From NCBI RefSeq assembly GCF_900187295.1, contig NZ_LT906473.1, positions 310,001 through 374,000 on the forward strand: DNA of 64,000 bases. The letters are read 5' to 3'. Positions 27,764 to 38,310 of this stretch are shown in pieces. This DNA comes from Corynebacterium cystitidis (GTDB lineage Bacteria > Actinomycetota > Actinomycetes > Mycobacteriales > Mycobacteriaceae). Numbering within the stretch: the stretch's first letter is position 1; each line of letters opens with the position of its first letter. The notes under the pieces were generated by a model. That model searched no databases and was not told the DNA's origin. It saw only the letters and a program-made list of their open reading frames with translations. The position numbers were made by a program, and so were the translations under genes.

Positions 27764-30700
27764 GTGACTGATGTGAGCATCAACCCGAGTCATAACCGCC
27801 TGATCGATACGTTGGAGGCTGGGCCATCGCCTGACCGGTTCGCTCTCTCCTTCTCAGGCCAAGGTTACGCCTGGGTAGAGACCTTGCGCTTGGCCCTCGC
27901 CTCCGGTGTAGGTGCGGCGATCAACGAGACCGTCGCTTGCTCCCGCCAGCTGCTCGCCCCGGTCTGTGAGGAGCTCGCCGCATACCGTCCTTTCGGATTC
28001 GACCCGGTCGCGTGGGCGGACAGTAGCACAGGCACAGACACAGACACAGACACAGCACCAGGGTTTGATACCTCCGACGCGTCGATCAGCGTGCCAGGCA
28101 TCGTGGTTGCTCAACTCGCGGTAGTGGAAAGCTTGCGCCGCCAGGGCTTGGATGTTGACGCGCGCGTGGCTGCGATCGGACACTCACAGGGTGTGCTGGG
28201 TGTGGCAGCACTAGAACATGAGTCGGCACACGTTGTGGCCATCGCTGAACTGATCGGTGCCGCCGTCACCCGTGCGGGGCGGATACACGGCTTGCTGCGC
28301 GCACAGGACACGACACCAATGCTGTCTGTTGGCCGGGTAAGTCGGGATCAGCTGGAGCGTGCACTTGCCGGCCTGGACGCTGTGATCGGCCTGCGCAATA
28401 CGCGTGACTCTTTCGTGGTGTGCGCCACCCCTGCTGAGATTGAGCAGGTGACGCAGCGTCTCCAAGCGGCTGCGGCGCGGGATAAGAAAGAAGTCGACGA
28501 CAAACGTCGCGGCGGGCTACCGTTTAACCCTTCGCTCAACCAACTAGATGTCCAGGTGGCGTTCCACCATCCTGCCATGCAGGATGCCGTTGAGCAGGTT
28601 GTTCAGTGGGCACGCGGCGCGCGTCTCGACGAGGCACTGGCCCGCCGTCTTGCTGAACAGGTCATGGTCGATCCGGTTGATTGGGTTCGCGACACACGCG
28701 CGCTTGCCGACGATTCAGTGGACTGGATCCTCGAGATCGGACCCGGCACAGGTGTTGCCCCGCTGACCCGCGCCAATGTCGCAGGTTTTGGTGTGGGTGT
28801 GCTCACCGTGGCCGATCCAGAGGGACAGTCCCAACTCTTCGATGTGGGCATGGCACCTCACAAGCCTCGCCCCTACAGCGACTACGCCCCGAGTGTTGTC
28901 ACGCGCGAAGGAACTAACCGCCTGCAGACCCGTTTTACTGAGGTTACTGGGCGCAGCCCCATCCTGCTTGCGGGCATGACCCCGACGACAGTGGATCCGG
29001 CGATCGTGGCAGCGGCAGCCAACGCTGGATTCTGGGCCGAGCTGGCCGGCGGTGGCCAGGTCACCGACGAGGTGCTCGACACGAATCTGGCGCGTCTCAC
29101 CGACCTGCTGGAACCCGGGGCGAATGCCCAGTTCAACGCCATGTTTTTGAACCCACAACAATGGCGCACCCAGATTGAGGGCAAGCGCCTGGTGCCACGT
29201 GCGCGTGCCAACGGGGCACCGATCGACGGCATCGTGGTCTCCGCTGGCATTCCACCGCACGACGATGCCGTGGCTTTGGTACAAACCCTGCGGGCGGAAG
29301 GTTTCCCGTGGGTGGCGTTCAAGCCGGGGGCAGTCGGCCAAATCTTAAAGATCCTAAAAATTGCTGATGCCCTGCCGGACACCCCGATCATCGTGCAGGT
29401 GGAAGGAGGCAAGGCCGGCGGCCACCACTCGTGGGAGGACTTGGATGAGCTGCTGGTTGCTACATACGACGAGATTCGCGCCCGCGACAACGTGGTGTTG
29501 GTGGTTGGGGGAGGCATTGGTACCCCGGCGGCTGCCGCCGAGTATGTTACCGGCGCGTGGTCGACGAAGTACGAGCTTCCTGCGATGCCGGTTGATGGCA
29601 TCCTCGTAGGCACCGCCGCGATGGCCACTGAAGAGTCCACCGCGTCAAGTTCGGTGAAGCAACTACTCGCGAACACCAGCAGCATCGACGGCTGGGTAGG
29701 CCAAGGCGAGGGCCGCGACGGCATGGCCTCGGCACTGAGCCAGCTGGGCGCGGACCTCTACGAGATTGATAACGCGTGGGCACGCGCCGGCCGCCTCCTG
29801 GACCGTTTCGTCGGCGACAAAGACGCGGCGTTGGCACACAAAGAAGCAATCGTCGAGGCGCTGTCGCACACCTGTCGCCCCTACTTCGGCGACACCGACA
29901 CCATGACCTACGAGCAATGGTTGCGTCGCTACGCCGAGCTTTCGTACCTTGACGGGTGGGTCGATACCACCTGGTACACCCGCTTCGCCGACATGCTGGC
30001 CCGCACCGAAGCCCGCCTGACCCCGCAGGACCACGGCACCTTTACCCCACAGCTCACCCCGACACCCGACGTAAACCCCACAGCACTAGTCGACGAGCTG
30101 GTTGCCGCCTATCCCAACGCCGCCACCACCCGGCTCACCCCATCCGACCAAGACTGGTTTATCGCACTGTGCCGCGAACCCGGCAAACCTGTTGGCTTCG
30201 TCGAAGAAATCGGTGCTGATGTGCGCCGCAGCTTCCGCACCGACAGCCTCTGGCAGGCCCACGACGAACGTTACGACGCGGACACAGTGTGCATAATTCC
30301 AGGCATCGTTTCTGTCGCGGGCATTGAGCGTGTCGACGAACCCGTCGCCGAACTGCTGGGCCGTTTCGAGCAGGCAGGGGTCGACGCCACCTTAAACACC
30401 ACGCAGACGCAACCAATCGTCGATAAGCGCACTGCGGCCCAACGTATCGCAGCCTCCCCGGGCCTGAACTGGGCAGGCCGCGAACAAACCAACCTGATCG
30501 CACGCCTCGACGCCGCCGACTACGAGCTTATCGACGTCGACGACACCCACGCCGAGCTCACCATAAACGTTGGCCACAGTGACCTGACAATCCGGATCGA
30601 AGCACCCGCCGACCCCGCATTCAGCCCCACCGTGTCCACCCACGACGCTGAAGCCGCCATGCTGGAACTGACCCGCGTGGCCGCCGGCGGCCAACTCGCA

Positions 30701-33700
30701 TCCATAAGCGACGGCATCGCACGCTGGACCACCACCCTCACCGCCCTCGACCGCGCCGACTACGACAACGTCACAGCAGGCTACCTGCCCGGCGTGAGTG
30801 GTGCAGCACCCGACGTACTCGTGGGCAAAGCATGGCCTGCCATCTTCGCCGCCGTCGCCGACGCCCGAATCCCAGGCACCAACAACCTCGTCGTCGAAGG
30901 GATGCTGTCCCTCGTCCACCTCGAACACCACCTCACCATGCTGCGGGCCCTGCCTGAAGCCGACACCAAACTGACAATCACCGCGCATGCCGACGACGTC
31001 TCCGACACCGAACTCGGACGCGTTGTCATCGTGCGCGCTGAAATCAACGCCGACGGCCAACCACTGGCCACCTTGGCCGAACGCTTTGCCATCCGCGGCC
31101 GCGCCGGCAAGGCCACTGCCGGCACCAACACCACCGTCCTACCGAGCGTGGTGGACGCGCCGAACTCGCACCGAGCGCACGCGCAACTGACCGCACCGAA
31201 ATCGCTCGAGCCGTTTGCGATTGTCTCCGGCGACCGCAACCCCATCCACGTCTCCGATAACGCGGCACGCCTCGCCGGCCTGCCCGGTGTGATCGTACAC
31301 GGCATGTGGACCAGTGCGATCGGCCAGCTCATGGCCGCCGCAGCTGGTGGCAAGGTGATGGAATACACCGCCACCATGCTCACCCCAATCCAGCCGGGCG
31401 CACACCTAGAGGTCACGGTCGAACGCACCGGCATCGACACCCGCCCAGGCCGCGGCGAGGTCCGCACCGTGACTGTGACCGCCGACGGGGAAGTCGCTGT
31501 GACCGCCACCGCCGTCATGGCAGCACCTGCCACTTTTTACGGCTTCCCGGGCCAGGGCATTCAGTCCCAGGGGATGGGCATGGACGCCTACGCCTCCAGC
31601 GCGGCAGCGCGCGGCGTGTGGGACCGCGCCGACCGCCACACCCGCGACAAGCTGGGTTTTTCCATCCTGGAGATCGTGCGGAATAATCCCAACGAGGTGG
31701 TGGTCGACGGTGAGCGGTTCCAGCACCCCGAGGGTGTCCTGTTTTTGACCCAGTTCACCCAGGTTGCGATGGCCACGTTGGGCTGCGCGCAGATCGCCGA
31801 GATGCGTGCAGCTGGTGTGCTTCACACGCAGGCGTTTTTCGCTGGTCACTCCGTCGGCGAGTACAACGCGCTGGCCGCCTACGCTGAGGTGTTGTCGCTG
31901 GAAGCTGTAGTGGAGATCGTCTACCGCCGCGGGCTTACCATGCATCGGCTCGTCGAGCGCAATGACGAGGGCCTGTCTAACTATGCCTTGGCCGCGCTGC
32001 GCCCGTACCGGATGGGGCTGTCTGGCGACAATGTTGAACAGTATGTGGCGGACTTGTCGGAGCGTACTGGCGAGTTTTTGGAGATCGTTAATTACAACAT
32101 CGATGGCCGCCAGTACGCGGTCGCCGGCACCCTGGCTGGGTTGCGCGCGCTTGCCGACGACGCCGAAACCCGCGGGCCCGGTAACAAAGCACTGGTGATG
32201 ATTCCGGGCATCGATGTGCCCTTCCACTCTTCGAAATTGTTAGGTGGCGTCGGCGATTTCCGCGATCACTTGGACTCGTTGATCCCCGCGGAGATAGATT
32301 TGGGTGTGCTTGTTGGCCAGTACATCCCGAACCTGGTCGCCCGACCATTCGAGTTGACTCGCGAGTTCGTCGAGGCGATTGCCGAAGTTGTCGATTCGCC
32401 CTATATCAGTGACATCCTGGCCGATTTTGACTCAGCCCCGCACACAGCGCGTGCCGACGACGCCCGCCTGGGACGCACCTTGTTGATCGAACTGTTGGCG
32501 TGGCAGTTTGCTTCGCCGGTGCGCTGGATCGAAACTCAAGAGTTGTTGCTGACTGACCTGGGTGTGGAACGCTTCGTGGAAGTCGGTGTTGGTGCTGCCC
32601 CAACTTTAGCGAATATGCTCGGCCAAACCCTGGCCTTACCGCGGTTCGCCGGCACCGACATCGAAGTCTTGAACGCTGAGCGCGACCGCGCCTTGGTGTT
32701 CGGCACCGACGAATTTACCCGCGATGTACCGCCGGCTGTCACGTCGCCGGAGGAAGAAGCACCGCAGGCAGAAACCCCGCAGGCCGAGGAAACTGTAGCG
32801 CCTGCGCCGCCGGCACCAGCAGCGGAACGACCAGCCGACATCACATTCACACCAGCTGACGCCACCGAAATGCTGGTCAGCGTCTGGACGAAGGTCCGCC
32901 CCGACCAAATGGGTGCCACCGACTCGATCGAAACACTCGTCGAGGGTGTCTCCTCGCGCCGCAACCAGCTCCTGCTAGACCTGGGTGTAGAATTCGGCCT
33001 CGGCGCAATCGATGGTGCCGCCGACGCTGAACTCGATGATCTGAAGACCACCGTGACCACGATGGCGAAGGGCTACTCCGCGTTCGGCCCTGTGTTGGGC
33101 ACAACCGTGGCCGATGCGCTGCGCCGCATCACCGGGCCCACCGGCAAAAAACCCGCCTATATCGCCGAACGCGTCACCGACACCTGGCAGCTTGGCCCCG
33201 GCTGGGTTGACCACGTCACCGCGGAGATCGTGATGGGCACACGTGAGGGCGCGTCGCTGCGGGGCGGCGAGTTGGCAACGTTGCCAGAGGTATCGTCGGC
33301 AAGCGATCTTGACGGCCTGATCGACGCTGCCGTCCACGCCGTGGCCGAAAGCCGCGGAGTCAGTGTGTCCCTGCCACAGGCAGGTAGTACCGCCGGTGTG
33401 GTCGATTCGGCAGCGCTGGGTGAGTTTGCCGAGCAACTCACCGGTAAAGCAGGCGTGCTGGCAGAAACAGCGCGCGAACTGCTGCGCCGCCTCGGCCACG
33501 AACAGCGTGCCACCGAGGCGTTCGACGACACCGACGACGCTCTGTTCGACCTGGTCACCCGCGAGTTGGGGCAGGATTGGCCGCGTCAGGTGGCGCCGCG
33601 TTTCGACGCGCGCGAGGCCGTGCTTCTCGACGACCGCTGGGCCAGCGCCCGCGAAGATGTGGCCCGCGGACGTGACGTGGATGTCACCGGTGCTGGCGAG

Positions 33701-36601
33701 GCGGTGGCCAAGATCGCTGACTACTACGGGCGTAGCGAACAGGCCACACAAGCACGTAACTGTGAGCCACTCGACTACGCCTCAGATATAGCCGTGGTCA
33801 CCGGGGCGTCGCCGAACAGTATCGGAGCCGCGGTGGCAGGCGCGCTGCTGGAAGGTGGCGCCACCGTGATCATGACCACATCGAACCTGGGGCATGCTCG
33901 CCTCGAGTTCTACAAGCAGCTCTACCGCGAGCATGCGCGCGGCACCGCCAAGGCGTGGATCGTGCCGGCGAACCTGTCGGCGATGCACGACCTCGACCAG
34001 GTGATCGATTGGATCGGCACCGAACAGTCCGAGACCGTCGGTGCAGACAAGAAGATCACCAAGCCCGCGCTCGTGCCGAGCTTGCTGTTCCCGTTCGCCG
34101 CACCACGCGTGGCCGGTTCGCTTGCCGACGCAGGACCATCCGCCGAATCCCAAATGCGCCTGCTGCTGTGGTCGGTTGAACGGTTGATCGCAGGCCTGTC
34201 CAGCCTGGGTGCGGACACGAATGTGAACAACCGCCTGCATGTGGTGCTGCCGGGCAGCCCAAACCGCGGGCGTTTCGGCGGCGACGGCGCCTACGGTGAA
34301 GCCAAGGCAGCGCTGGACGCGGTGGTCACCCGCTGGCATGCCGAAAAGGTGTGGGGGGATCGCACCAGCCTGGTGCACGCCCTGATCGGCTGGGTGCGTG
34401 GCACCGGCCTGATGGGCGGCAACGACCCACTGGTTGACGCTGTCGAAGCCACAGGGGTGACTACATACTCCACCGAGGAGATCGCAGCGAAGCTGATCAG
34501 CCAGATCAGCCCGCAGGTTCGCACCCAGGCGGCGCAAGCACCCGTGGTCGCAGACTTCACCGGCGGGCTGGGCGAGGCAAACATTGACCTGGCGGCACTG
34601 GCAGCCGAGCGGCCTGAGCCGGTCGTCGATACGCGTAACGACGACACACCCATCCTGCGCGCACTGCCGAACGTGCCGGCGCCGATCTCGTGGACCGAGC
34701 CGGAATTCGACGTGGCGCAGTCCATCGACGACATGGTCGTGATCATCGGCGCAGCCGAGATCGGCCCGTACGGTTCCTCGCGCACCCGTTTCGAAGCTGA
34801 ACTTACCGGCACGCTGACCGCCGCCGGTGTCACCGAACTGGCCTGGTCCATGGGGCTGATCACCTACGACGGTGGCTGGGTGGACGCCGACGGTAACGAC
34901 ATCGCCGAAGAGGACATTTACGACACGCTTCACGACGAGGTGCTGGCACGTTGCGGTGTGCGCCAATACCACGACGATTTCCACATGGTGGACAATCTCG
35001 CACCCGAGCTGACCACCATCTATTTGGAACGCGACCTGTCGTTTACCGTGTCCGACCGCGAGACCGCTCGAAGCTTTGTCGACTCGGACCCCGACAACAC
35101 GACCGCGCACGCCACCGGTGACGGGGAATACGTGGTTACGCGTCAAGCCGGAACACCTGTGCGCGTGCCGCGCCGGGTCACCATGAGCCGGTTCGTGGGC
35201 GGCCAGATCCCCGAAGGCTTCGACCCCGCCCGGTGGGGCCTGCCAGCCGACATGGTAGACAATCTGGACCGTGTGGCCCAGTGGAACCTGGTGGCCACCG
35301 TGGATGCGTTCCTGTCCAGCGGTTTCAGCCCCGCCGAACTCCTAGCTGCGGTCCACCCGGCGCGGGTGTCCTCGACGATGGGTACCGGCATGGGTGGTGT
35401 GGAATCGTTGCGCAGTCTCTACATCGACGGGTTGCTTGCCGAGCCACGCCCCAACGACATCCTGCAGGAATCGCTGCCGAACGTGGTGGCAGCACACGTG
35501 ATGCAGGACTACGTCGGTGGTTATGGGCAGATGATCCACCCGGTGGCAGCGTGCGCCACCGCCGCGGTGAGCGTGGAGGAGGGCGTGGATAAGCTGCGCC
35601 TGGGTAAGGCCGATGTGGTTGTGACCGGCGGTATCGATGATTTGTCCATCGAGGGCATTACGGGATTCGGCGATATGAACGCCACCGCCGACTCGGCCGC
35701 GATGGAAGCCAAGGGGATCGAGCACCGCTACTTCTCCCGCGCCAACGATCGGCGCCGCGGTGGATTCATCGAGTCTGAGGGCGGTGGCGTGCTCATCTTG
35801 GCCCGCGGGCGTGTGGCCTACGAGATGGGTGTGCCGGTGCTTGGTGTGATCGGTTTCGCTGAGTCGTTTGCCGACGGTGCGCACACCTCTATCCCGGCGC
35901 CTGGTGTGGGCGCGCTTGGTGCGGCACGCGGGGGCACAGATTCTCGCTTAGCGACGAGCCTGGCCGCCCTCGATGTCAGCCCTGATGAGATCGCGATTGT
36001 GTCCAAGCATGACACCTCCACTAACGCCAACGACCCGAACGAGTCCGACCTGCACGAGCGCATTGCTACCTCATTGGGGCGCAGGGACGGAAACCCGCTG
36101 TTTGTCATCTCGCAGAAAACACTTACGGGGCACGCCAAGGGCGGTGCCGCCGCTTTCCAGCTGGTGGGCTTGACCCAGGTGTTGCGTTCCGGGGTGGTAC
36201 CGGCCAACCATTCGCTGGACTGTGTCGACCCGGTACTGCGTAAGGACGAGCATATGGTGTGGCTGCGTGAACCACTCGAGCTGGTTGCCAAGGCAGGTCT
36301 TGTGACCTCGCTTGGTTTCGGTCATGTCTCTGCCCTGGTGGCGGTGGTGCACCCGGCCGCATTCCTGTCGGCGCTGCGTAACGCCGGTCTTGATGCAGAT
36401 GGGTGGAAGGCGCGAGCCGATCGTCGTGAAGTAAAAGGTCTTGCACGGATCGCCGCAGCCATCCACGGCGGGCCTGCGCTGTACGAACGCCCCGTCGACC
36501 GTAACTTAGGTGGTGGCGGCAAGGAGCTGGAGGCGGCGGTGCTTCTCGACGACTCCGCCCGGCTCGTTGACGGGGTGCTCACCCTGGGGGCAGACACATA
36601 A
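27764..36601 (+). CDS. fas: Type I fatty acid synthase, single polypeptide
   Basis: This 2945-residue multienzyme makes long-chain acyl-CoA de novo in the cytoplasm, feeding phospholipid and mycolate synthesis. Domain order, seen by motif: acyltransferase with GHSQG (residues 139-143); enoyl reductase from SPILLAGMTPTTVDP (~398) through PIIVQVEGGKAGGHH; dehydratase DRNPIHVSDNAA...IVHGMW (~1155-1185); malonyl/palmitoyl transferase GFPGQGIQSQG and GHSVGEYNALAAY (serine ~1363); acyl carrier protein around IETLVEGVSSRRNQLLLDLG (~1725); ketoreductase VVTGASPNSIG (~2008); ketosynthase AACATA with the nucleophile near residue 2597, then KHDTSTNAN and HAKGGAAA. This is the bacterial FAS-I order. It is shorter than mycobacterial FAS-I (about 3,070). 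The GTG start follows AGGAG. The stop overlaps acpS. Confidence 0.97.
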   Translation: MTDVSINPSHNRLIDTLEAGPSPDRFALSFSGQGYAWVETLRLALASGVGAAINETVACSRQLLAPVCEELAAYRPFGFDPVAWADSSTGTDTDTDTAPGFDTSDASISVPGIVVAQLAVVESLRRQGLDVDARVAAIGHSQGVLGVAALEHESAHVVAIAELIGAAVTRAGRIHGLLRAQDTTPMLSVGRVSRDQLERALAGLDAVIGLRNTRDSFVVCATPAEIEQVTQRLQAAAARDKKEVDDKRRGGLPFNPSLNQLDVQVAFHHPAMQDAVEQVVQWARGARLDEALARRLAEQVMVDPVDWVRDTRALADDSVDWILEIGPGTGVAPLTRANVAGFGVGVLTVADPEGQSQLFDVGMAPHKPRPYSDYAPSVVTREGTNRLQTRFTEVTGRSPILLAGMTPTTVDPAIVAAAANAGFWAELAGGGQVTDEVLDTNLARLTDLLEPGANAQFNAMFLNPQQWRTQIEGKRLVPRARANGAPIDGIVVSAGIPPHDDAVALVQTLRAEGFPWVAFKPGAVGQILKILKIADALPDTPIIVQVEGGKAGGHHSWEDLDELLVATYDEIRARDNVVLVVGGGIGTPAAAAEYVTGAWSTKYELPAMPVDGILVGTAAMATEESTASSSVKQLLANTSSIDGWVGQGEGRDGMASALSQLGADLYEIDNAWARAGRLLDRFVGDKDAALAHKEAIVEALSHTCRPYFGDTDTMTYEQWLRRYAELSYLDGWVDTTWYTRFADMLARTEARLTPQDHGTFTPQLTPTPDVNPTALVDELVAAYPNAATTRLTPSDQDWFIALCREPGKPVGFVEEIGADVRRSFRTDSLWQAHDERYDADTVCIIPGIVSVAGIERVDEPVAELLGRFEQAGVDATLNTTQTQPIVDKRTAAQRIAASPGLNWAGREQTNLIARLDAADYELIDVDDTHAELTINVGHSDLTIRIEAPADPAFSPTVSTHDAEAAMLELTRVAAGGQLASISDGIARWTTTLTALDRADYDNVTAGYLPGVSGAAPDVLVGKAWPAIFAAVADARIPGTNNLVVEGMLSLVHLEHHLTMLRALPEADTKLTITAHADDVSDTELGRVVIVRAEINADGQPLATLAERFAIRGRAGKATAGTNTTVLPSVVDAPNSHRAHAQLTAPKSLEPFAIVSGDRNPIHVSDNAARLAGLPGVIVHGMWTSAIGQLMAAAAGGKVMEYTATMLTPIQPGAHLEVTVERTGIDTRPGRGEVRTVTVTADGEVAVTATAVMAAPATFYGFPGQGIQSQGMGMDAYASSAAARGVWDRADRHTRDKLGFSILEIVRNNPNEVVVDGERFQHPEGVLFLTQFTQVAMATLGCAQIAEMRAAGVLHTQAFFAGHSVGEYNALAAYAEVLSLEAVVEIVYRRGLTMHRLVERNDEGLSNYALAALRPYRMGLSGDNVEQYVADLSERTGEFLEIVNYNIDGRQYAVAGTLAGLRALADDAETRGPGNKALVMIPGIDVPFHSSKLLGGVGDFRDHLDSLIPAEIDLGVLVGQYIPNLVARPFELTREFVEAIAEVVDSPYISDILADFDSAPHTARADDARLGRTLLIELLAWQFASPVRWIETQELLLTDLGVERFVEVGVGAAPTLANMLGQTLALPRFAGTDIEVLNAERDRALVFGTDEFTRDVPPAVTSPEEEAPQAETPQAEETVAPAPPAPAAERPADITFTPADATEMLVSVWTKVRPDQMGATDSIETLVEGVSSRRNQLLLDLGVEFGLGAIDGAADAELDDLKTTVTTMAKGYSAFGPVLGTTVADALRRITGPTGKKPAYIAERVTDTWQLGPGWVDHVTAEIVMGTREGASLRGGELATLPEVSSASDLDGLIDAAVHAVAESRGVSVSLPQAGSTAGVVDSAALGEFAEQLTGKAGVLAETARELLRRLGHEQRATEAFDDTDDALFDLVTRELGQDWPRQVAPRFDAREAVLLDDRWASAREDVARGRDVDVTGAGEAVAKIADYYGRSEQATQARNCEPLDYASDIAVVTGASPNSIGAAVAGALLEGGATVIMTTSNLGHARLEFYKQLYREHARGTAKAWIVPANLSAMHDLDQVIDWIGTEQSETVGADKKITKPALVPSLLFPFAAPRVAGSLADAGPSAESQMRLLLWSVERLIAGLSSLGADTNVNNRLHVVLPGSPNRGRFGGDGAYGEAKAALDAVVTRWHAEKVWGDRTSLVHALIGWVRGTGLMGGNDPLVDAVEATGVTTYSTEEIAAKLISQISPQVRTQAAQAPVVADFTGGLGEANIDLAALAAERPEPVVDTRNDDTPILRALPNVPAPISWTEPEFDVAQSIDDMVVIIGAAEIGPYGSSRTRFEAELTGTLTAAGVTELAWSMGLITYDGGWVDADGNDIAEEDIYDTLHDEVLARCGVRQYHDDFHMVDNLAPELTTIYLERDLSFTVSDRETARSFVDSDPDNTTAHATGDGEYVVTRQAGTPVRVPRRVTMSRFVGGQIPEGFDPARWGLPADMVDNLDRVAQWNLVATVDAFLSSGFSPAELLAAVHPARVSSTMGTGMGGVESLRSLYIDGLLAEPRPNDILQESLPNVVAAHVMQDYVGGYGQMIHPVAACATAAVSVEEGVDKLRLGKADVVVTGGIDDLSIEGITGFGDMNATADSAAMEAKGIEHRYFSRANDRRRGGFIESEGGGVLILARGRVAYEMGVPVLGVIGFAESFADGAHTSIPAPGVGALGAARGGTDSRLATSLAALDVSPDEIAIVSKHDTSTNANDPNESDLHERIATSLGRRDGNPLFVISQKTLTGHAKGGAAAFQLVGLTQVLRSGVVPANHSLDCVDPVLRKDEHMVWLREPLELVAKAGLVTSLGFGHVSALVAVVHPAAFLSALRNAGLDADGWKARADRREVKGLARIAAAIHGGPALYERPVDRNLGGGGKELEAAVLLDDSARLVDGVLTLGADT

Positions 36602-36987
36602 TGCACATTGGTGTCGACGTGGTGCACATCTCCGCGTTCCGGGAACAGTTAGGCGTGCCGGGCTCCACCTTCGAGTCCGTGTTCACGGCGCGGGAGCTGC
36701 GGCTGGCCGCCACCAAACCCGACCGGGCTGAACACCTGGCCGGGCGGTGGGCTGCTAAAGAGGCCTTCATTAAAGCGTGGAGCCAATCTATTTACGGCCA
36801 GCCGCCACTGATTGATCCCGACCGGGTGAACTTCGCCGAAATCGAAGTAGTGGCCGACCGGTTTGGGCGCGTGGCGATCGCGCTGACAGGTGAGGTCGCG
36901 TCGATGGCTCCAGCAGCACAGTCCCTGTCGATCAGCCACGACGGTGACTACGCCATGGCTGTGTGCTTGGTGGCGGGCGAAGAGTAG
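36601..36987 (+). CDS. acpS: Holo-[acyl-carrier-protein] synthase
   Basis: AcpS transfers 4'-phosphopantetheine from CoA to the ACP domain of FAS-I. The 128 residues include the metal/CoA motifs MHIGVDVVHISAF (Asp6) and RWAAKEAFIKAW (Glu), with FTARELRLAA between and SISHDGDYAMAVCLV at the end. The ATG overlaps the fas stop (TAATG), so enzyme and its substrate domain are translated together. That arrangement is characteristic for corynebacterial and mycobacterial FAS-I loci. Confidence 0.95.
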   Translation: MHIGVDVVHISAFREQLGVPGSTFESVFTARELRLAATKPDRAEHLAGRWAAKEAFIKAWSQSIYGQPPLIDPDRVNFAEIEVVADRFGRVAIALTGEVASMAPAAQSLSISHDGDYAMAVCLVAGEE

Positions 36988-37008
36988 GCGCGAGGATGAA
37001 GCGCACGA

Positions 37009-38184
37009 TTAGGCGCGCGCTTCTTCGCGCTCGAGAATACGCCGGGCTACCCGGATGGCACCACCGCGTGCTACGGGGTGGTCATTGAGCCGAGGTTGGC
37101 CGCCGAATGCTGGGACCCAGTAGTCCAGGCCGGCGACCTTCTCTATTCGCCCATATCTGGGTTTGTCAGGGTCATCGTCGTTACGCCCATTATCGAAGTC
37201 GCACAGCATGGTGTAGTTATCAGGTTCTGATTTCCCACCGTGCTTATAGGCTTTGATGTGGTGCATTTGGCATTCGTCGGCGGGTTTCCCACAGCCCGGG
37301 GCGGCACAGACCGGGGTTTTCAGCCGTTGAATCAGCCGGTGGAGCTGGTTGGCAAACCGGGCGTTCGGGTTTTCGGTGAGCTTATACAGGCCTAAGTCTT
37401 GGCCGGTCACTGCGTCGACAAGCAAGGCGTGGCCGTACTGGCTGAGGCGAGCCTGGGTGTAGTCGGCGCCCGTCATGGTGGTGCCGTTAGTCAGCGAGAG
37501 GCGGAACTGGTTGGGGCTGGTTTTCTCCCACGCGGCAACGGACGCGTCGATTGGGATGATCACCGCCGGAGTGATTTCGGGGCCTGCTGCCTCGCCGTCC
37601 CCGTCTGAACCACCGGTCGATGAGGCCAGGCGCAGCAGTGCTTCGGCTTCGTGTATGTCGTTTTCGGCGGCATAAGCGGCGGCGCGGTCGCGGGCGGCCT
37701 TGATCAGGTGGGACGGGCCGCGCACGGAGAGGTCGGCCAGGGTGGAATCACCGACGCGGCGGGCAGAGACACTCATGCTGGGCCCGTCGGTGCCGGCGTC
37801 AGTGCCGGCTTCGGCGTCGTCGTTACGCAACTCGGCCAACAATTCTGCGCCAGCATCTTCGATGACGCGGATGGTGGCGGCGCACTGGGTTAGTTCGAAG
37901 CGGATCCGCCAGGAGTGTGCTGTGTCCGCTTTGCGAACGATTTTCTCGATCGCATTCAGGGTGTGGAAGGTGTGCCGCATGGCAGTTGCATGGTTGCGGG
38001 CTTGTTCCTGTTGGCGTGGCGCAGAGGCTGGCCCGTGATAGATGTCCGCGAGTTTGACAATCTGTCGGGCGATTGTCGCATCGAAGCCCATGGTGCACAG
38101 ATCATACACAGACTTGCCTGCGGCCTGGCCCAGCAAGGTAATTGCGCTGGACCAGCTGTCGGCGAAAGTCTGTAGATCGGTCAT
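37009..38184 (-). CDS. HNH endonuclease domain protein (DUF222-type)
   Basis: This 391-residue protein has a long helical N-terminal part of the DUF222-like kind seen in the multicopy actinobacterial HNH family. It is followed by a zinc-ribbon HNH module: CAAPGCGKPADECQMHHIKAYKHGG, SEPDNYTMLCDFDNGRNDD and a C-terminal YWVPAF. DNA nicking or cleavage is expected, but the family's biological role is unknown; copies are common beside mobile elements and in actinobacterial chromosomes. The ATG at 38184 (MTDLQTFADSW) is preferred over a GTG-type extension to 38226. It converges with acpS (21 bases between the stops). Confidence 0.8.
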   Translation of the reverse strand: MTDLQTFADSWSSAITLLGQAAGKSVYDLCTMGFDATIARQIVKLADIYHGPASAPRQQEQARNHATAMRHTFHTLNAIEKIVRKADTAHSWRIRFELTQCAATIRVIEDAGAELLAELRNDDAEAGTDAGTDGPSMSVSARRVGDSTLADLSVRGPSHLIKAARDRAAAYAAENDIHEAEALLRLASSTGGSDGDGEAAGPEITPAVIIPIDASVAAWEKTSPNQFRLSLTNGTTMTGADYTQARLSQYGHALLVDAVTGQDLGLYKLTENPNARFANQLHRLIQRLKTPVCAAPGCGKPADECQMHHIKAYKHGGKSEPDNYTMLCDFDNGRNDDDPDKPRYGRIEKVAGLDYWVPAFGGQPRLNDHPVARGGAIRVARRILEREEARA

Positions 38185-38310
38185 GCCATCAACGCTAATC
38201 GACGCCCCCAGCCGCGCAACCGACACCTGCCGGCCTGTGGATAACTCGCCGGTTTCGTTGATACTGCCAACAATAATCGGGGGGTTTATCCACAGACAGG
38301 GGCCAAATAG

